From: an endosymbiont of unidentified scaly snail isolate Monju
GTDB taxonomy: Bacteria > Pseudomonadota > Gammaproteobacteria > Chromatiales > Chromatiaceae
Assembly: GCF_000801295.1 (NCBI RefSeq)
Contig: NZ_AP012978.1
Coordinates: 620,001-684,000, forward strand
Reading direction: 5' to 3'
Length of the DNA: 64,000 nucleotides
Under the pieces are notes generated by a model that was given only the letters and a program-made list of their open reading frames with translations, was not told the origin of the DNA and ran no database searches. Below are positions 48,888 through 56,791 of this stretch, one piece after another (position 1 is the first letter of the stretch; each line of letters begins with the position of its first letter). Position numbers and translations under genes: made by a program.

Positions 48888-48948
48888 GGAACCTCTGAAG
48901 TCGCGAGGCCCTTGCCGCACCGGATTCGATACACTGCCGGCCGCTGCC

Positions 48949-49896
48949 GTGCGTCAGGGGATTGGTGTCTATTTCGACCAGGATCTGCTGCTGCCCCTGG
49001 TCAACGAGGATCGCGACTACACCATGGGTGTGGGCATCGAGTTCTTCCAGGAGGACGAGGGCTTCTATCCCTTCGAATACCCCCTCAAGCTGGTGGCGCG
49101 CTTTCTCGGCATCCACGAGGCCGAGCGCCGGGTGCGCCGCAGTTACCTGCTCGGGTCGGTCAACTACACGCCGGACGACCTGTCGGCCAGCGCGCCACTG
49201 GTCGGCGAGCGGCCCTACGCCTCGGTACTCTATCTGGCCAACAAGCGGGTACTGGCCGATCGCCAAAAGGCCGTCGGCGTGGAGGTGCAGGTCGGTCTGC
49301 TCGGTACCTATCTGGCGCGCGAGATCCAGCGCAAGCTGCATCGGGCCTGGCGCGGGGCCACCGGCAGCGACCAGCCGGTGACGCCACGTGGCTGGAGCAA
49401 TCAGGTCAGTGCCGGCGGCGAGCCCACCCTGCGCCTGCGCCTGGCGCGCTCCGACCTGCTGGCGGAAAACCCCGGGCACTGGGACCTGGCGAGCAGTGCG
49501 GACATCAGCCTGGGCTACCAGACCAACGCCAGCCTGGGCCTGGCTGCCCGGGGCGGGGTGATCGCCAGCCCTTTCTGGAGCCTGCCTTACGATCCCATCA
49601 ATCGCGGCCACTTCGTGCCGGCCTTCGGGGGCGACGAAGCCTATTTCTGGGTGGCGGTACGCGGCCGGGTGGTGGGCTACGACGCCCTGTTGCAGGGGCA
49701 GTTTGGCGACAGTGTGTTGACCTACGATGCCAGCCGGATTCGGCGCCTGGTGCTGGATGCGGGGAGCGGCGTGACCGGGAGCTGGGGTGGCTGGCAGCTG
49801 ACCGTCTCGGCCAATCTGAAGACCTCCGAGCTGGATACGGGGGCTGCCGATCGCACGCACTGGTGGGGTGGATTGTACCTGGTGACGCGGTTCTGA
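48949..49896 (+). CDS. LpxR-like lipid A deacylase family (DUF2219), no signal peptide
   Basis: The frame encodes an outer-membrane beta-barrel of the LpxR/DUF2219 family: VYFDQDLLLPLVNEDRDYTMGVGIEF, GERPYASVLYLANKR, QVGLLGTYLAREIQRKLHRAWRG, GWSNQVSAGGEPTLRLRL and a final barrel strand ending in Phe (THWWGGLYLVTRF). LpxR removes the 3'-acyloxyacyl chain of lipid A. The usual signal peptide is absent: upstream in frame there is no ATG back to the flgL end, and the GTG at 48949 is only the best available start. About 20-25 residues seem lost, so the gene may be truncated at its 5' end. Confidence 0.7.
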   Translation: MRQGIGVYFDQDLLLPLVNEDRDYTMGVGIEFFQEDEGFYPFEYPLKLVARFLGIHEAERRVRRSYLLGSVNYTPDDLSASAPLVGERPYASVLYLANKRVLADRQKAVGVEVQVGLLGTYLAREIQRKLHRAWRGATGSDQPVTPRGWSNQVSAGGEPTLRLRLARSDLLAENPGHWDLASSADISLGYQTNASLGLAARGGVIASPFWSLPYDPINRGHFVPAFGGDEAYFWVAVRGRVVGYDALLQGQFGDSVLTYDASRIRRLVLDAGSGVTGSWGGWQLTVSANLKTSELDTGAADRTHWWGGLYLVTRF

Positions 49897-49897
49897 T

Positions 49898-49924
49898 AAA
49901 AAAACTGGCGCCAGGTGGCGCCAG
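49898..49924 (-). terminator. Rho-independent terminator, minus strand
   Basis: CTGGCGCC-ACCT-GGCGCCAG followed by seven Ts when read on minus. It would end transcripts coming from the right, yet only a fragment of a minus gene (49994-50106) remains there. Confidence 0.85.
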
Positions 49925-49993
49925 AATAATGACGAGGGGGGCTCGTCTGGCTGAGGAGGCAAACGATTCAGCTTGCGGACGCTCCGGGGCCTC

Positions 49994-50106
49994 TCAGCAG
50001 GGCGTCCACGGTGCGTCCGTGGCGAGCAGGCCGGCCGGGTCTGCGCTGGCCTGCCGACGCAGCTGCTCGATCGCGGCCAGGGCCTGTGCCGGATCACCGA
50101 GGCTGC
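49994..50106 (-). pseudogene. 3' remnant of an unidentified minus-strand gene
   Basis: On the minus strand an open stretch reads DGSLGDPAQALAAIEQLRRQ, then ASADPAGLLATDAPWTPC and a TGA at 49996-49994. Codon use is strongly GC-ending like real genes here, the peptide looks helical, and a good terminator lies 70 bases beyond the stop. Further upstream the frame meets a TAG inside sequence that belongs to the plus-strand DUF3108-like gene. I read it as the tail of a gene whose 5' part has been deleted. The family is not recognised. Confidence 0.5.
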
Positions 50107-50114
50107 CGTCTCCC

Positions 50115-50771
50115 GACGCCCCCTACCTGGAGAGCGAACTGTTCGCTTCCTCGGCGCCTTATGGCGCGGTCGAGGCCTTCTACGCCATTCGTTACCGTTT
50201 CCGTTCCTGGTACTGGCGTGACCGCTCCGGTGTGCTTGCCGCCGAGTATCACGAATTCGGGCGGCCCGACGATCTGGAGCACAAGCTGATCTATCTCGAC
50301 GATCCCGAGAAACCCTTCATCGCGCGCAACCTGCTGCACGAGGGAGAGCTGGACCTGCCCCGGTTGCGCACCGGTGCCTATGCTGCGCGGGTGGCCGTCG
50401 GCGAGCGTCATGCCTTCGACCGGCTGGGCCTGCTGCAGGCGGTCAGAAGCCGTGCCCTGCGGCCGGGCGAGGTGTTCGAGGCCCGGGTCTCCAATGGCAG
50501 CCGCATGCTGAATTACCGGGTTAAGGTGGAAAAGGTCACGCGCGTGCACGTCGCTGGCAGCGAGCGGGAGGCCCTCAAACTGCGTTTCGATGGCATCGAG
50601 TACGACCGGCGCGGCAGGGCAAAGGCGACGCATCGTCCCGTCTACATCTGGGTGAGCACCGACGCTCGCCATATCCCCCTGCTGGCAGAGGCGCGTGCCG
50701 CGGTCGGCAGGTTCCGCGTGGAGCTGCAGCCGTCATCCCCGCGATCGGAGCTGGCGCTGCGTTCCGGTTGA
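50115..50771 (+). pseudogene. DUF3108-like envelope protein, 5' end missing
   Basis: From about 50115 the plus strand encodes a convincing protein: PYLESELFASSAPYGAVEAFYAIRYRFRSWYWRDRSGVL, LIYLDDPEKPFIARNLLHEGELDL, GLLQAVRSRALRPGEVFEARVSNG and KVTRVHVAGSEREALKLRF. The end is WVSTDARHIPLLAEARAAVGRFRVEL. This resembles DUF3108 proteins, which are exported and of unknown function. The frame has no start codon or signal peptide at the proper place; upstream codons belong to the minus-strand remnant. About 20-40 N-terminal residues seem gone. The family assignment is by eye only. Confidence 0.55.
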
Positions 50772-50772
50772 T

Positions 50773-51366
50773 TCAGTCGCCCTTGTCTGTCTCCCCGGCC
50801 TCTTCGGCCAGGCGCAGGTGCGAGATGTCCGGCAGGTCCGCCGGTGGCGGCGGGGCGGCGCAATCTTCCAGGCTGAAGCTGCCGGGTTCCGACATCGACA
50901 GGCCGGACAGGTCGAATGCCGGTTCGGGGGCCTCCGGGCGTTCGTCGAGGGTCACGCCGGGGGCGTCCAGGCGCATCCAGCTGATGTCGCCGATGGGGGC
51001 AGGCTCCACCGACGGGGCGCAATCGGCAAGCGAGCCGGTGCGCGGCGGCAGCAGCTCGAAATCGGGGGCCTGGCTTGCCGACGGCTCCGGTGATGCCGCT
51101 GCCGGCACGGCGACCGTCCGCGGCTGCGGCGGTAGCGAGCCATGCGGCACGATGTCCACCAGGGCCCCGGCCTGGCGGAAGGCGGCGCGATAGCGCCCGG
51201 CCCTGTCCGCATCCACCCCGGCCTTCACGCGCATCGGCTTGCCGCTGAACAGGCGGTCGAGAGTGGCCTCGTCCATGGCGAACAGCCGACCCAGCATGAG
51301 GCGGGCGGCCTGCGGCGAGGTGTCGGGGAGCAGTTCCCCGCGAAAATAGATGTCGAACCTGTCCAT
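50773..51366 (-). CDS. Hypothetical protein with conserved N-terminal domain and Pro-rich tail
   Basis: The 197-residue product has a compact N-terminal part of about 75 residues: FDIYFRGELLPDTSPQAARLMLGRLFAMDEATLDRLF, then GKPMRVKAGVDADRAGRYRAAFRQAGALVDIVP. I have seen this pattern at the front of various membrane or hypothetical proteins but cannot name a function. The rest is disordered, rich in Pro, Ala, Glu and Asp, with short repeated acidic pieces such as GSLADCAPSVEPAPIGDISW and GSFSLEDCAAPPPPADLPDISH. The pair of S-L-x-D-C-A-P motifs may be a linear binding motif. No signal peptide is seen. Confidence 0.75.
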   Translation of the reverse strand: MDRFDIYFRGELLPDTSPQAARLMLGRLFAMDEATLDRLFSGKPMRVKAGVDADRAGRYRAAFRQAGALVDIVPHGSLPPQPRTVAVPAAASPEPSASQAPDFELLPPRTGSLADCAPSVEPAPIGDISWMRLDAPGVTLDERPEAPEPAFDLSGLSMSEPGSFSLEDCAAPPPPADLPDISHLRLAEEAGETDKGD

Positions 51367-51410
51367 GCCGGCGGGTGCTTCAGCCTCGATGGTGATTGAT
51401 TCTAGCCCGG

Positions 51411-52286
51411 CTATCGCGTTCGGGACGTGATGGGCGTAACGGGACGACGGACAGCCGGGGAGGCGAGCAGGGCGGCCAGCACCCGGCCGTCGTGCGGCCC
51501 CAACCGGTGACCGGGAGGCGTGGTGTAGGCACGGGCGCGGGTGCCGATCGCCGGCACCTGGCGCATGTCCTGGCTGAAAGGTGGCACCAGGCGGTCACCG
51601 GGCAGGCGCAGGGTGCGGCCGCGGATCAGCGCGATGTACTCGATGTCGGGGTGTGGTTGCTGGTTGAGCCAGTACAGCAGGGTGCCGGGGCGCGCCGGGA
51701 CCAGGTCCTGAAGCACTCCCCGGCTGGCGCGCAGGGTGTGGTAGAGGGGGTCTCCCAGGCGGCGTCGTACTTCCCAGCGGCGGATCTGCTGCAGGGGCGG
51801 CGGCCAGTCGTCGTCCACGGCATCGAGTGCCTGCAGGGCACGCCAGGTGCCGAGGTGCGGGGCGGCGATGGTGATCAGGCGCTGCACGCCTGCCGGCCGG
51901 TGGCGGACCAGGGTCATGCGTGCGACCACTCCACCGGCGGAATGCCCGACCAGGGTGATCGCGTCGCGGGGATGGCGGTGGTGGATCTCCTGCAGGTAGG
52001 CCGCCAGCCAGTCGGCCTGCACCACGATGGGCGCGAGAGACGGCAGCAGCACCGTGTACAGCGGCCGGCCGGGTCCCTTGTCGAGCGGAAAGTAGACAGG
52101 ACCTTGTGGCGAGGGATGCCAGGTGCCGCGCAACACGTGGCCGTGGTCTTGCAGGGCCGCGATCACCCCGCTGTCGACCCAGGAGCGGTCGCTGCCGAGA
52201 TAGCCGTGCACCAGCACGGTGACGTCTGCGCGCACCGGCAAGTTGGCCAGTAAACCCAGGAACAGGAGCCAAACCGCTTTTTTCAT
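51411..52286 (-). CDS. Secreted alpha/beta-hydrolase (lipase-like, PGAP1-type)
   Basis: The 291-residue product begins with a signal peptide (MKKAVWLLFLGLLANLPVRA) and then VTVLVHGYLGSDRSW, the oxyanion-hole strand. The nucleophile elbow is GHSAGG, in AITLVGHSAGGVVARMTLVRH, followed by ITIAAPHLGTW as in PGAP1-like and triacylglycerol lipases. The acid is probably in RLPGDRLVPPFSQDM and the His in PPGHRLGPHDGRVLAALL. ATG 52286 is chosen for the signal peptide. The substrate is unknown. Confidence 0.88.
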   Translation of the reverse strand: MKKAVWLLFLGLLANLPVRADVTVLVHGYLGSDRSWVDSGVIAALQDHGHVLRGTWHPSPQGPVYFPLDKGPGRPLYTVLLPSLAPIVVQADWLAAYLQEIHHRHPRDAITLVGHSAGGVVARMTLVRHRPAGVQRLITIAAPHLGTWRALQALDAVDDDWPPPLQQIRRWEVRRRLGDPLYHTLRASRGVLQDLVPARPGTLLYWLNQQPHPDIEYIALIRGRTLRLPGDRLVPPFSQDMRQVPAIGTRARAYTTPPGHRLGPHDGRVLAALLASPAVRRPVTPITSRTR

Positions 52287-52518
52287 GGGGCGATTCACCA
52301 CTTTGTGCGCCAGGGGCGGTTGCCTTGTAACTGCCGGTTCCACGGCGGATTTTCAAGTCGTTTCATAGAATATTCTGATGCACGGGCGACAAGTCGTCAG
52401 GTGTCAGAACAATCTATTGGGAACGTGCGCCCACCCCTCTATTCTTGGTAGTGACGTTACGCGCTGGACGGCAGGGTCTCTGTCGCTTTTCCAGCGGACC
52501 CCGAGAGGAGGGCAAACC

Positions 52519-53028
52519 ATGAGACGGCGATTGTATTTTCTGCTGCCGGACATCGAATCGGCGAGGACCATCGAGCGTGAACTGCTGCTTGCCAAGGTGG
52601 AGGACCAGCACTTGCACTTCCTTGCCCGCGAGGGCATCCAACTGGGCACCCTGCACGTGGCCAACCTGTTGCAGCGTTCCGATCTGTTGCACGGCATGGG
52701 CATCGGCATGGTCGCCGGCGGCGTGACCGGAGCGGTGGTGGGCTTCCTGGTCTCGGCCACCGAGACCGGTGCGGCTCTGGGGCTGGGCAGCGTGCTGATC
52801 CTGGCTACCCTGGGAGCGCTGGTGGGTACCTGGGCCTCGGGCATGATCGCTGTGGGCATCCCCAATACCCGGTTGCGGCGTTTCCAGAACGCATTGGAAC
52901 AGGGGCGCATCCTGCTGATGGTGGACGTGCCGCCGAGGCGGGTGCGCGAGATCCGCAAGCTGATCCTGTCGCGGCATCCCGAGGCCCTGGCAGGCGGCCA
53001 GGATGTGCACATACCGGCCTTCCCCTGA
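52519..53028 (+). CDS. DUF1269-like membrane protein
   Basis: The 169-residue product begins RRRLYFLLPDIESARTIERELLLAKVEDQHLHFLAREG, the start of a widespread family related to DUF1269. A glycine-rich pair of membrane helices follows: GMGIGMVAGGVTGAVVGFLV and ALGLGSVLILATLGALVGTWASGM. The end is GRILLMVDVPPRRVREIRKLI. AGAGGAGGG precedes the start. In the family the glycine-zipper helices sit in the inner membrane; function is unknown. It is divergent from the hydrolase gene. Confidence 0.85.
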   Translation: MRRRLYFLLPDIESARTIERELLLAKVEDQHLHFLAREGIQLGTLHVANLLQRSDLLHGMGIGMVAGGVTGAVVGFLVSATETGAALGLGSVLILATLGALVGTWASGMIAVGIPNTRLRRFQNALEQGRILLMVDVPPRRVREIRKLILSRHPEALAGGQDVHIPAFP

Positions 53029-53032
53029 GCAT

Positions 53033-53770
53033 TCATTCCAGGTAGCGGGCCTGCCAGTCCAGATAGCGTTGCTGCACGGCCTGGCAGTAGTCCGCCTTGT
53101 CGGTGAAGTCACGCGGGTCGATCGCATCGAACAGGTGGTAGTTGGCCACCGGGTTGGTGGCGCGCATGATCTGCCAGAGCTTGAGCGGCAGGGACTCGCG
53201 GTCCCAGAAGAAATCCCGCTGCGCCTCGTAGTGGATGAAAACCGGCACGATGGGGATGCCGGTCTCCAGCGAGACGGCAAAGGCGCCATAGCGGAATTCG
53301 TGTACGCGCATGCCCTTCACCCCGCCCTCGGGATAGAGCGCCATGCTGCGCCCGCCGCGCAGGTGACGGGCGATGGCCTTGGCAGCGTGCCGGCGTGACT
53401 CCTGCGAGTCGCGTTCGACATAGAGGGTGCCGGCTGCGGCGCTGATGCGACCGACCAGGAACCAGTGACGCACCTCGTGCTTGGCCAGGCTGTCCACGTC
53501 GAACAGGGCCGGGATGCCGACATCCTCGAAGGCGGAAGGATGGTTGGCGATCAGCAGGAATACCGGCGGCAACGGATGCAGGTTGTGCTGGTGCAGCCGC
53601 AGCCGCACCCCCAGTGCCGCCACCCAGACCCGACTCCAGTAGCGGAACAGCGAGCGGTAGGCCGGTCGCGGAAAGGGGGTGAACGACAGCAGCCAGAGCA
53701 GCAGGGTCAGGGGCACGAGTTCGGCCCAGCCGGCGGCCATGCCCAGGGCGCGTGCCAGCGAGCGGAACAT
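53033..53770 (-). CDS. PlsC-like 1-acylglycerol-3-phosphate acyltransferase family protein
   Basis: The 245-residue product has an N-terminal membrane stretch (ELVPLTLLLWLLSFTPFPR) and the acyltransferase block LLIANHPSAFEDVGIPALF, GRISAAAGTLYVERDS, GGRSMALYPEGGVKGMRVHEFRYGAF and IPIVPVFIHY. Motif I reads NHPSAFED, so the HX4D aspartate aligns with Glu and an Asp follows one place later, a variant of the usual catalytic pair. It probably acylates a lysophospholipid or similar acceptor at the inner membrane. ATG 53770 lies one base beyond the stop of the disrupted thioredoxin-like gene. Confidence 0.85.
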   Translation of the reverse strand: MFRSLARALGMAAGWAELVPLTLLLWLLSFTPFPRPAYRSLFRYWSRVWVAALGVRLRLHQHNLHPLPPVFLLIANHPSAFEDVGIPALFDVDSLAKHEVRHWFLVGRISAAAGTLYVERDSQESRRHAAKAIARHLRGGRSMALYPEGGVKGMRVHEFRYGAFAVSLETGIPIVPVFIHYEAQRDFFWDRESLPLKLWQIMRATNPVANYHLFDAIDPRDFTDKADYCQAVQQRYLDWQARYLE

Positions 53771-53771
53771 C

Positions 53772-54174
53772 TCAGGCCTGCAACAGGTGCAGGATCTGGC
53801 GCCGCGACCTGGCACCCAGCCCGGCGCGCTGGATCCGGCCATGCTCGATCAGCAGCAGGCTGGGAGTGGCACGCACGCCCAGTTCTCTGGCCAGTTCCCG
53901 GTCCTCGCCGAGATCGATCTTGATGATGGGATAGCCCTCCTCGCGCAGCTGGTCGATGATGGGCGTCATGCTGCGGCAGGGCGGGCAGGCGCCCGTGTAA
54001 CAGTAGATCAGGACACGCTCGGGGTAGTTGCGTCAGTTCGGGGATGCGCCCGGACAGGCCATCCACCTGGCGACCGCGCATCGATTGGGTGGAAAGCCAC
54101 ATATAGGCCATGTAGGCCCCCCAGGCGAGCACCACCCCGCCCACGATGTAGATCTCGTCAAGTCCATACTCCTT
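53772..54174 (-). pseudogene. Membrane-anchored thioredoxin-like gene, frame-disrupted
   Basis: Two frames are needed. The first encodes EYGLDEIYIVGGVVLAWGAY, MAYMWLSTQSMRGRQVDGLS, GRIPEL, a clear membrane anchor; the second continues RNYPERVLIYCYTGACPPCRSMTPIIDQL with a CPPC redox motif and then PSLLLIEHGRIQRAGLG to 53772. An extra A at about 54029 separates them (CTGACGC instead of CTGCGC). The anchor frame also has no start: the codon expected to be ATG, just after AGGAGTAG, is AAG (54174-54172), and the nearby ATG 54167 is out of frame and soon stops. The gene is probably non-functional unless these are sequence errors. Confidence 0.65.
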
Positions 54175-54346
54175 CTACTCCTGTGGTGGATCTGCCGTCT
54201 TCGCGGCATGCATGGTCAATTACAGGTCAAGCCCGCGCGGAATGCCAGCGTGGTTTTCCCTGGCTTTCGTCATGATGGCCGTATCCGGCTTCAAGTTCGT
54301 CGCCCTGCCGTCGATAGGAAAGGGAGACGATGACAGGAGCGATGGT

Positions 54347-55069
54347 GTGGATCTGAGCGATTGGCAGATGCCGATGGCGGTGCTGGGCCTGTTGCTGGCC
54401 TTGCTGTTGAGTGCAGGGCTGGTCAACCGATACCACCAGTACCGGGCGGCCCAGCGCGCCCTGTTGCGCGCCCTGGTGCAGCAGGTGCAGGGGCTGGAGC
54501 AGGCCCTGGATGTCCTGGCGCAGGTGCCCATCGGGCGCGCGTTGCGCAGTGCCCTGCGTGCCCGGATTCACGGGCTCTACCAGCACATCCGTGCCATCCA
54601 TCGGGACTATCCCGAGATCGACCACCTGCTGGAAGTCGCGGCGGCGAAAATACAGGCCGACGGCGGGGTGGCCGAGGGGCGGGTACCGACGATCGAAGGC
54701 GAGGCGCACTTCCGAAAGCTGCTGTCCGCCATCGATCGCCTGATCGGCGAGCTGCGCGGCGTGCCGGCGACCCCGCAACAGCGCCAGCAGTGGCGCGTGG
54801 AGCTGCTGGAGCGACGTGCCGAGGTGCTGACGCGTCATCACATCGTCCAGGCACATCGCCAGCAGAAGGAAGGGCGGCGGCAGGACGCCATCGCGTACTT
54901 GCAGCACCTGCTGGGCGAGCTGCAACGGCGGGGGCCCGATACCGAGTTCGTGCGTGCCCTCTACGAGGAGGCCGATACCCTTTACCAGCGCCTGTTGCAG
55001 GGCAAGTCACTGGAGAAGGACGACCCGGAAGGCGACGATCAGCGGGCGGACCAGTCGTCGGCGGCCTGA
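54347..55069 (+). CDS. Hypothetical membrane-anchored coiled-coil-like protein
   Basis: GTG 54347 has AGGAG seven bases upstream, better than any ATG in the frame. The 240-residue product has one membrane segment (MAVLGLLLALLLSAGLVNRY) and then long charged helices (YRAAQRALLRALVQQVQGLEQALDVLAQVP, RIHGLYQHIRAIHRDYPEIDHLLEVAAAKI, QQWRVELLERRAEVLTRHHIVQAHRQQKEGRR). The family is not recognised. The shape suggests an inner-membrane protein with a cytoplasmic helical domain. Its last 31 bases overlap a small antisense frame. Confidence 0.75.
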   Translation: MDLSDWQMPMAVLGLLLALLLSAGLVNRYHQYRAAQRALLRALVQQVQGLEQALDVLAQVPIGRALRSALRARIHGLYQHIRAIHRDYPEIDHLLEVAAAKIQADGGVAEGRVPTIEGEAHFRKLLSAIDRLIGELRGVPATPQQRQQWRVELLERRAEVLTRHHIVQAHRQQKEGRRQDAIAYLQHLLGELQRRGPDTEFVRALYEEADTLYQRLLQGKSLEKDDPEGDDQRADQSSAA

Positions 55070-55173
55070 CGCAGCGCGCTCTCGAATAGCCGGGCGGCCC
55101 TGTGGCTCACGGGATCGGCGACCGGCTCGGCGGAGGCTTGCCCTTCCCGGCGCTTCTCGACCGGGACCGGCAT
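55039..55173 (-). CDS. Possible small protein, 44 residues
   Basis: A short frame reads MPVPVEKRREGQASAEPVAD followed by PVSHRAARLFESALRQAADD and WSAR. GC-ending codons and an amphipathic end make it gene-like, but there is no ribosome-binding site. In another frame just upstream lies VLVRFDAPEITNITLRQ, so it may be the end of a slightly longer, frameshifted gene. It overlaps the 3' end of the plus-strand gene. Confidence 0.3.
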   Translation of the reverse strand: MPVPVEKRREGQASAEPVADPVSHRAARLFESALRQAADDWSAR

Positions 55174-55327
55174 GCTGGCGCAGGGTGATGTTGGTGATTT
55201 CCGGCGCGTCAAACCTCACCAGAACCCCTCGGGTCGATCTTCCCCGGACGGCTGTGCTGCCGGCGGGGGAGGACTTGCTTGGAATTCCCTTTAAAGAATG
55301 GGTGGGGTGCTGCCGAAAACACCGGGC

Positions 55328-56104
55328 ATGGAAACACCGAAAAGCGACACCCTGGAGGTCAACCTGCGCGGGCGGATCCTGCTCGGTGCCGCGCGTCACG
55401 GCGTGCGCGATCCGCGGCGGGTGGCCGTGCTGGCGCGCGCCATCGTTGCGGTGGTGGAGCATTGCCACCCCGAGGAGCGTCCCTCCTTGCGCCAGCTCGA
55501 GCCCCTGCTCACCGAACAGCTCGCCCTGCTCGAGGCGGCGCTGGTGAATGCACGGGCGCAGGAAGCCCCGGCGTTGGCCGTCGCGGCGCCAGTCGCGGCA
55601 CAGACGGCCGGACCCGAGGACGAGGCCTCCGAGACGGCCGAAGAGCCCCCGCGAGGTTTGCGTCGCCGTACCCTCAAGGGCAAGGGGCACACCGTGGTCG
55701 CCAAGAGCATGGAAGAGAAGTTGCGCGAAGGCCGGCAGCCGGTGCAGGAGCTGCTGCGCAACGATTGCGTGCAGCTGGGCCTGATCGACCGCAAGCAGGT
55801 CGAGCGCCTGATCCGCGGCATGCTCGGCAAGCAGCCCGAGGTGGCCGAGCAGGACGTGGTCGAGGTGTTGCGCCAGATCCTCCAGGACCAGGTCAAGGGC
55901 ATCATCCGACGCCTCAAGGGCGGCCCCTGGGCTACGCCGCAGGCCCAGGAAGAGATGCGCCAGGACATCCATCATGCGCGCTCGGTGCGCGTCATCCTCA
56001 TGCTTGCCCGCCAGGTCATCAAGGAGCGCCGGGCCTGGGAGAAGAAACACGGCAAGGGGTTGTTCGGCGGCCTGTTCGGTGGACGCCGGGGACTGGGCGG
56101 ATAG
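55328..56104 (+). CDS. Hypothetical protein, charged and helical
   Basis: The 258-residue product starts ETPKSDTLEVNLRGRILLGAARHGVRDPRRVAVLARAI. It has an Ala/Pro/Glu linker (about 85-115) and a basic helical C-terminal half: GLRRRTLKGKGHTVVAKSMEEKL, NDCVQLGLIDRKQVERLIRGMLGKQ, LRQILQDQVKGIIRRLKG. A Gly-rich tail GLFGGLFGGRRGLGG ends it. I do not recognise a family. The start is uncertain: ATG 55298 is also in frame and neither has a good ribosome-binding site. No membrane segment is visible. Confidence 0.7.
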   Translation: METPKSDTLEVNLRGRILLGAARHGVRDPRRVAVLARAIVAVVEHCHPEERPSLRQLEPLLTEQLALLEAALVNARAQEAPALAVAAPVAAQTAGPEDEASETAEEPPRGLRRRTLKGKGHTVVAKSMEEKLREGRQPVQELLRNDCVQLGLIDRKQVERLIRGMLGKQPEVAEQDVVEVLRQILQDQVKGIIRRLKGGPWATPQAQEEMRQDIHHARSVRVILMLARQVIKERRAWEKKHGKGLFGGLFGGRRGLGG

Positions 56105-56134
56105 TGGTTGCGCGGTTGCGCGAAGGCGCGTCGA

Positions 56135-56407
56135 TTACTCCGGCAAGGGCAGGTCGCCGGCGACCAGCGCCTCCTTGGCGGCGCGTTTCAGGCGTTTCAC
56201 CCGGTGTTCGATGCGCAGGGCGCGCGAGCGGTCGCCCACGGGACGGCTGTAGACCAGCTCAAGCGGGCCGCGACCGCGCAGGCGGCGGGCTCCTCGGTTA
56301 TGGCGGTGTTCGTCCAGGCGGCGCTGCACGTCGGTGGTGATGCCGGTGTAGAGGCTGCCGTCGGCACAGCGGATCAGGTACAGGTGCCACAGGGGGCCGG
56401 GGCTCAT
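56135..56407 (-). CDS. GIY-YIG domain protein, UPF0213-like
   Basis: The 90-residue product is a minimal GIY-YIG nuclease domain: [48 protein letters not shown], in which LYLI and LYTG stand for GIY and YIG, and the basic Arg residues and a Glu ([14 protein letters not shown]) complete the site. The single-domain UPF0213/YhbQ type may act in DNA repair, but its role is not settled. Its ATG overlaps the stop of the upstream gene (ATGA). Confidence 0.9.
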   Translation of the reverse strand: MSPGPLWHLYLIRCADGSLYTGITTDVQRRLDEHRHNRGARRLRGRGPLELVYSRPVGDRSRALRIEHRVKRLKRAAKEALVAGDLPLPE

Positions 56408-56724
56408 GGGTTCTCGTTCACGTCCAGATAGCCGCGCTGGATGGCGGCCTCCAGGGCCTTGGCGGCGGCGACCAGTTCATCATAGCGCAGCCGCCGCTGG
56501 TGCAGTGACTTGATCTGCTGGTCGTCCGGCAGCTTGCCGCCGGCCTGGTTGGCGATGTCCAGAAGGGCCTTGAGGTACTGGCCGCGCGCCTCGGCCACCA
56601 TGCGCTGCATGGGCTCGAGATCACTGATGCTCAACGAAGGGATCATCGGGTTGAGCGTGTCCCGGTTGATGACCCGCATCTGTTGCTCGAAGGCGAGCAG
56701 CATGCGGCTGGTTTCAGTGGTCAT
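56404..56724 (-). CDS. Hypothetical small helical protein
   Basis: The 106-residue product ([50 protein letters not shown] and on) is predicted mostly helical, without signal peptide or Cys. ATG 56724 has GGAGA eight bases upstream; a TTG at 56742 would add six residues. It is coupled by ATGA to the GIY-YIG gene. No family is recognised. The Met-rich middle may mark a packing surface. Confidence 0.75.
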   Translation of the reverse strand: MTTETSRMLLAFEQQMRVINRDTLNPMIPSLSISDLEPMQRMVAEARGQYLKALLDIANQAGGKLPDDQQIKSLHQRRLRYDELVAAAKALEAAIQRGYLDVNENP

Positions 56725-56791
56725 GGCCGATGTCTCCGTCAATGGTTGGCTGCCCGGTTTATCGGCCGCCGACCAGAGGACTTGAGCGGGG

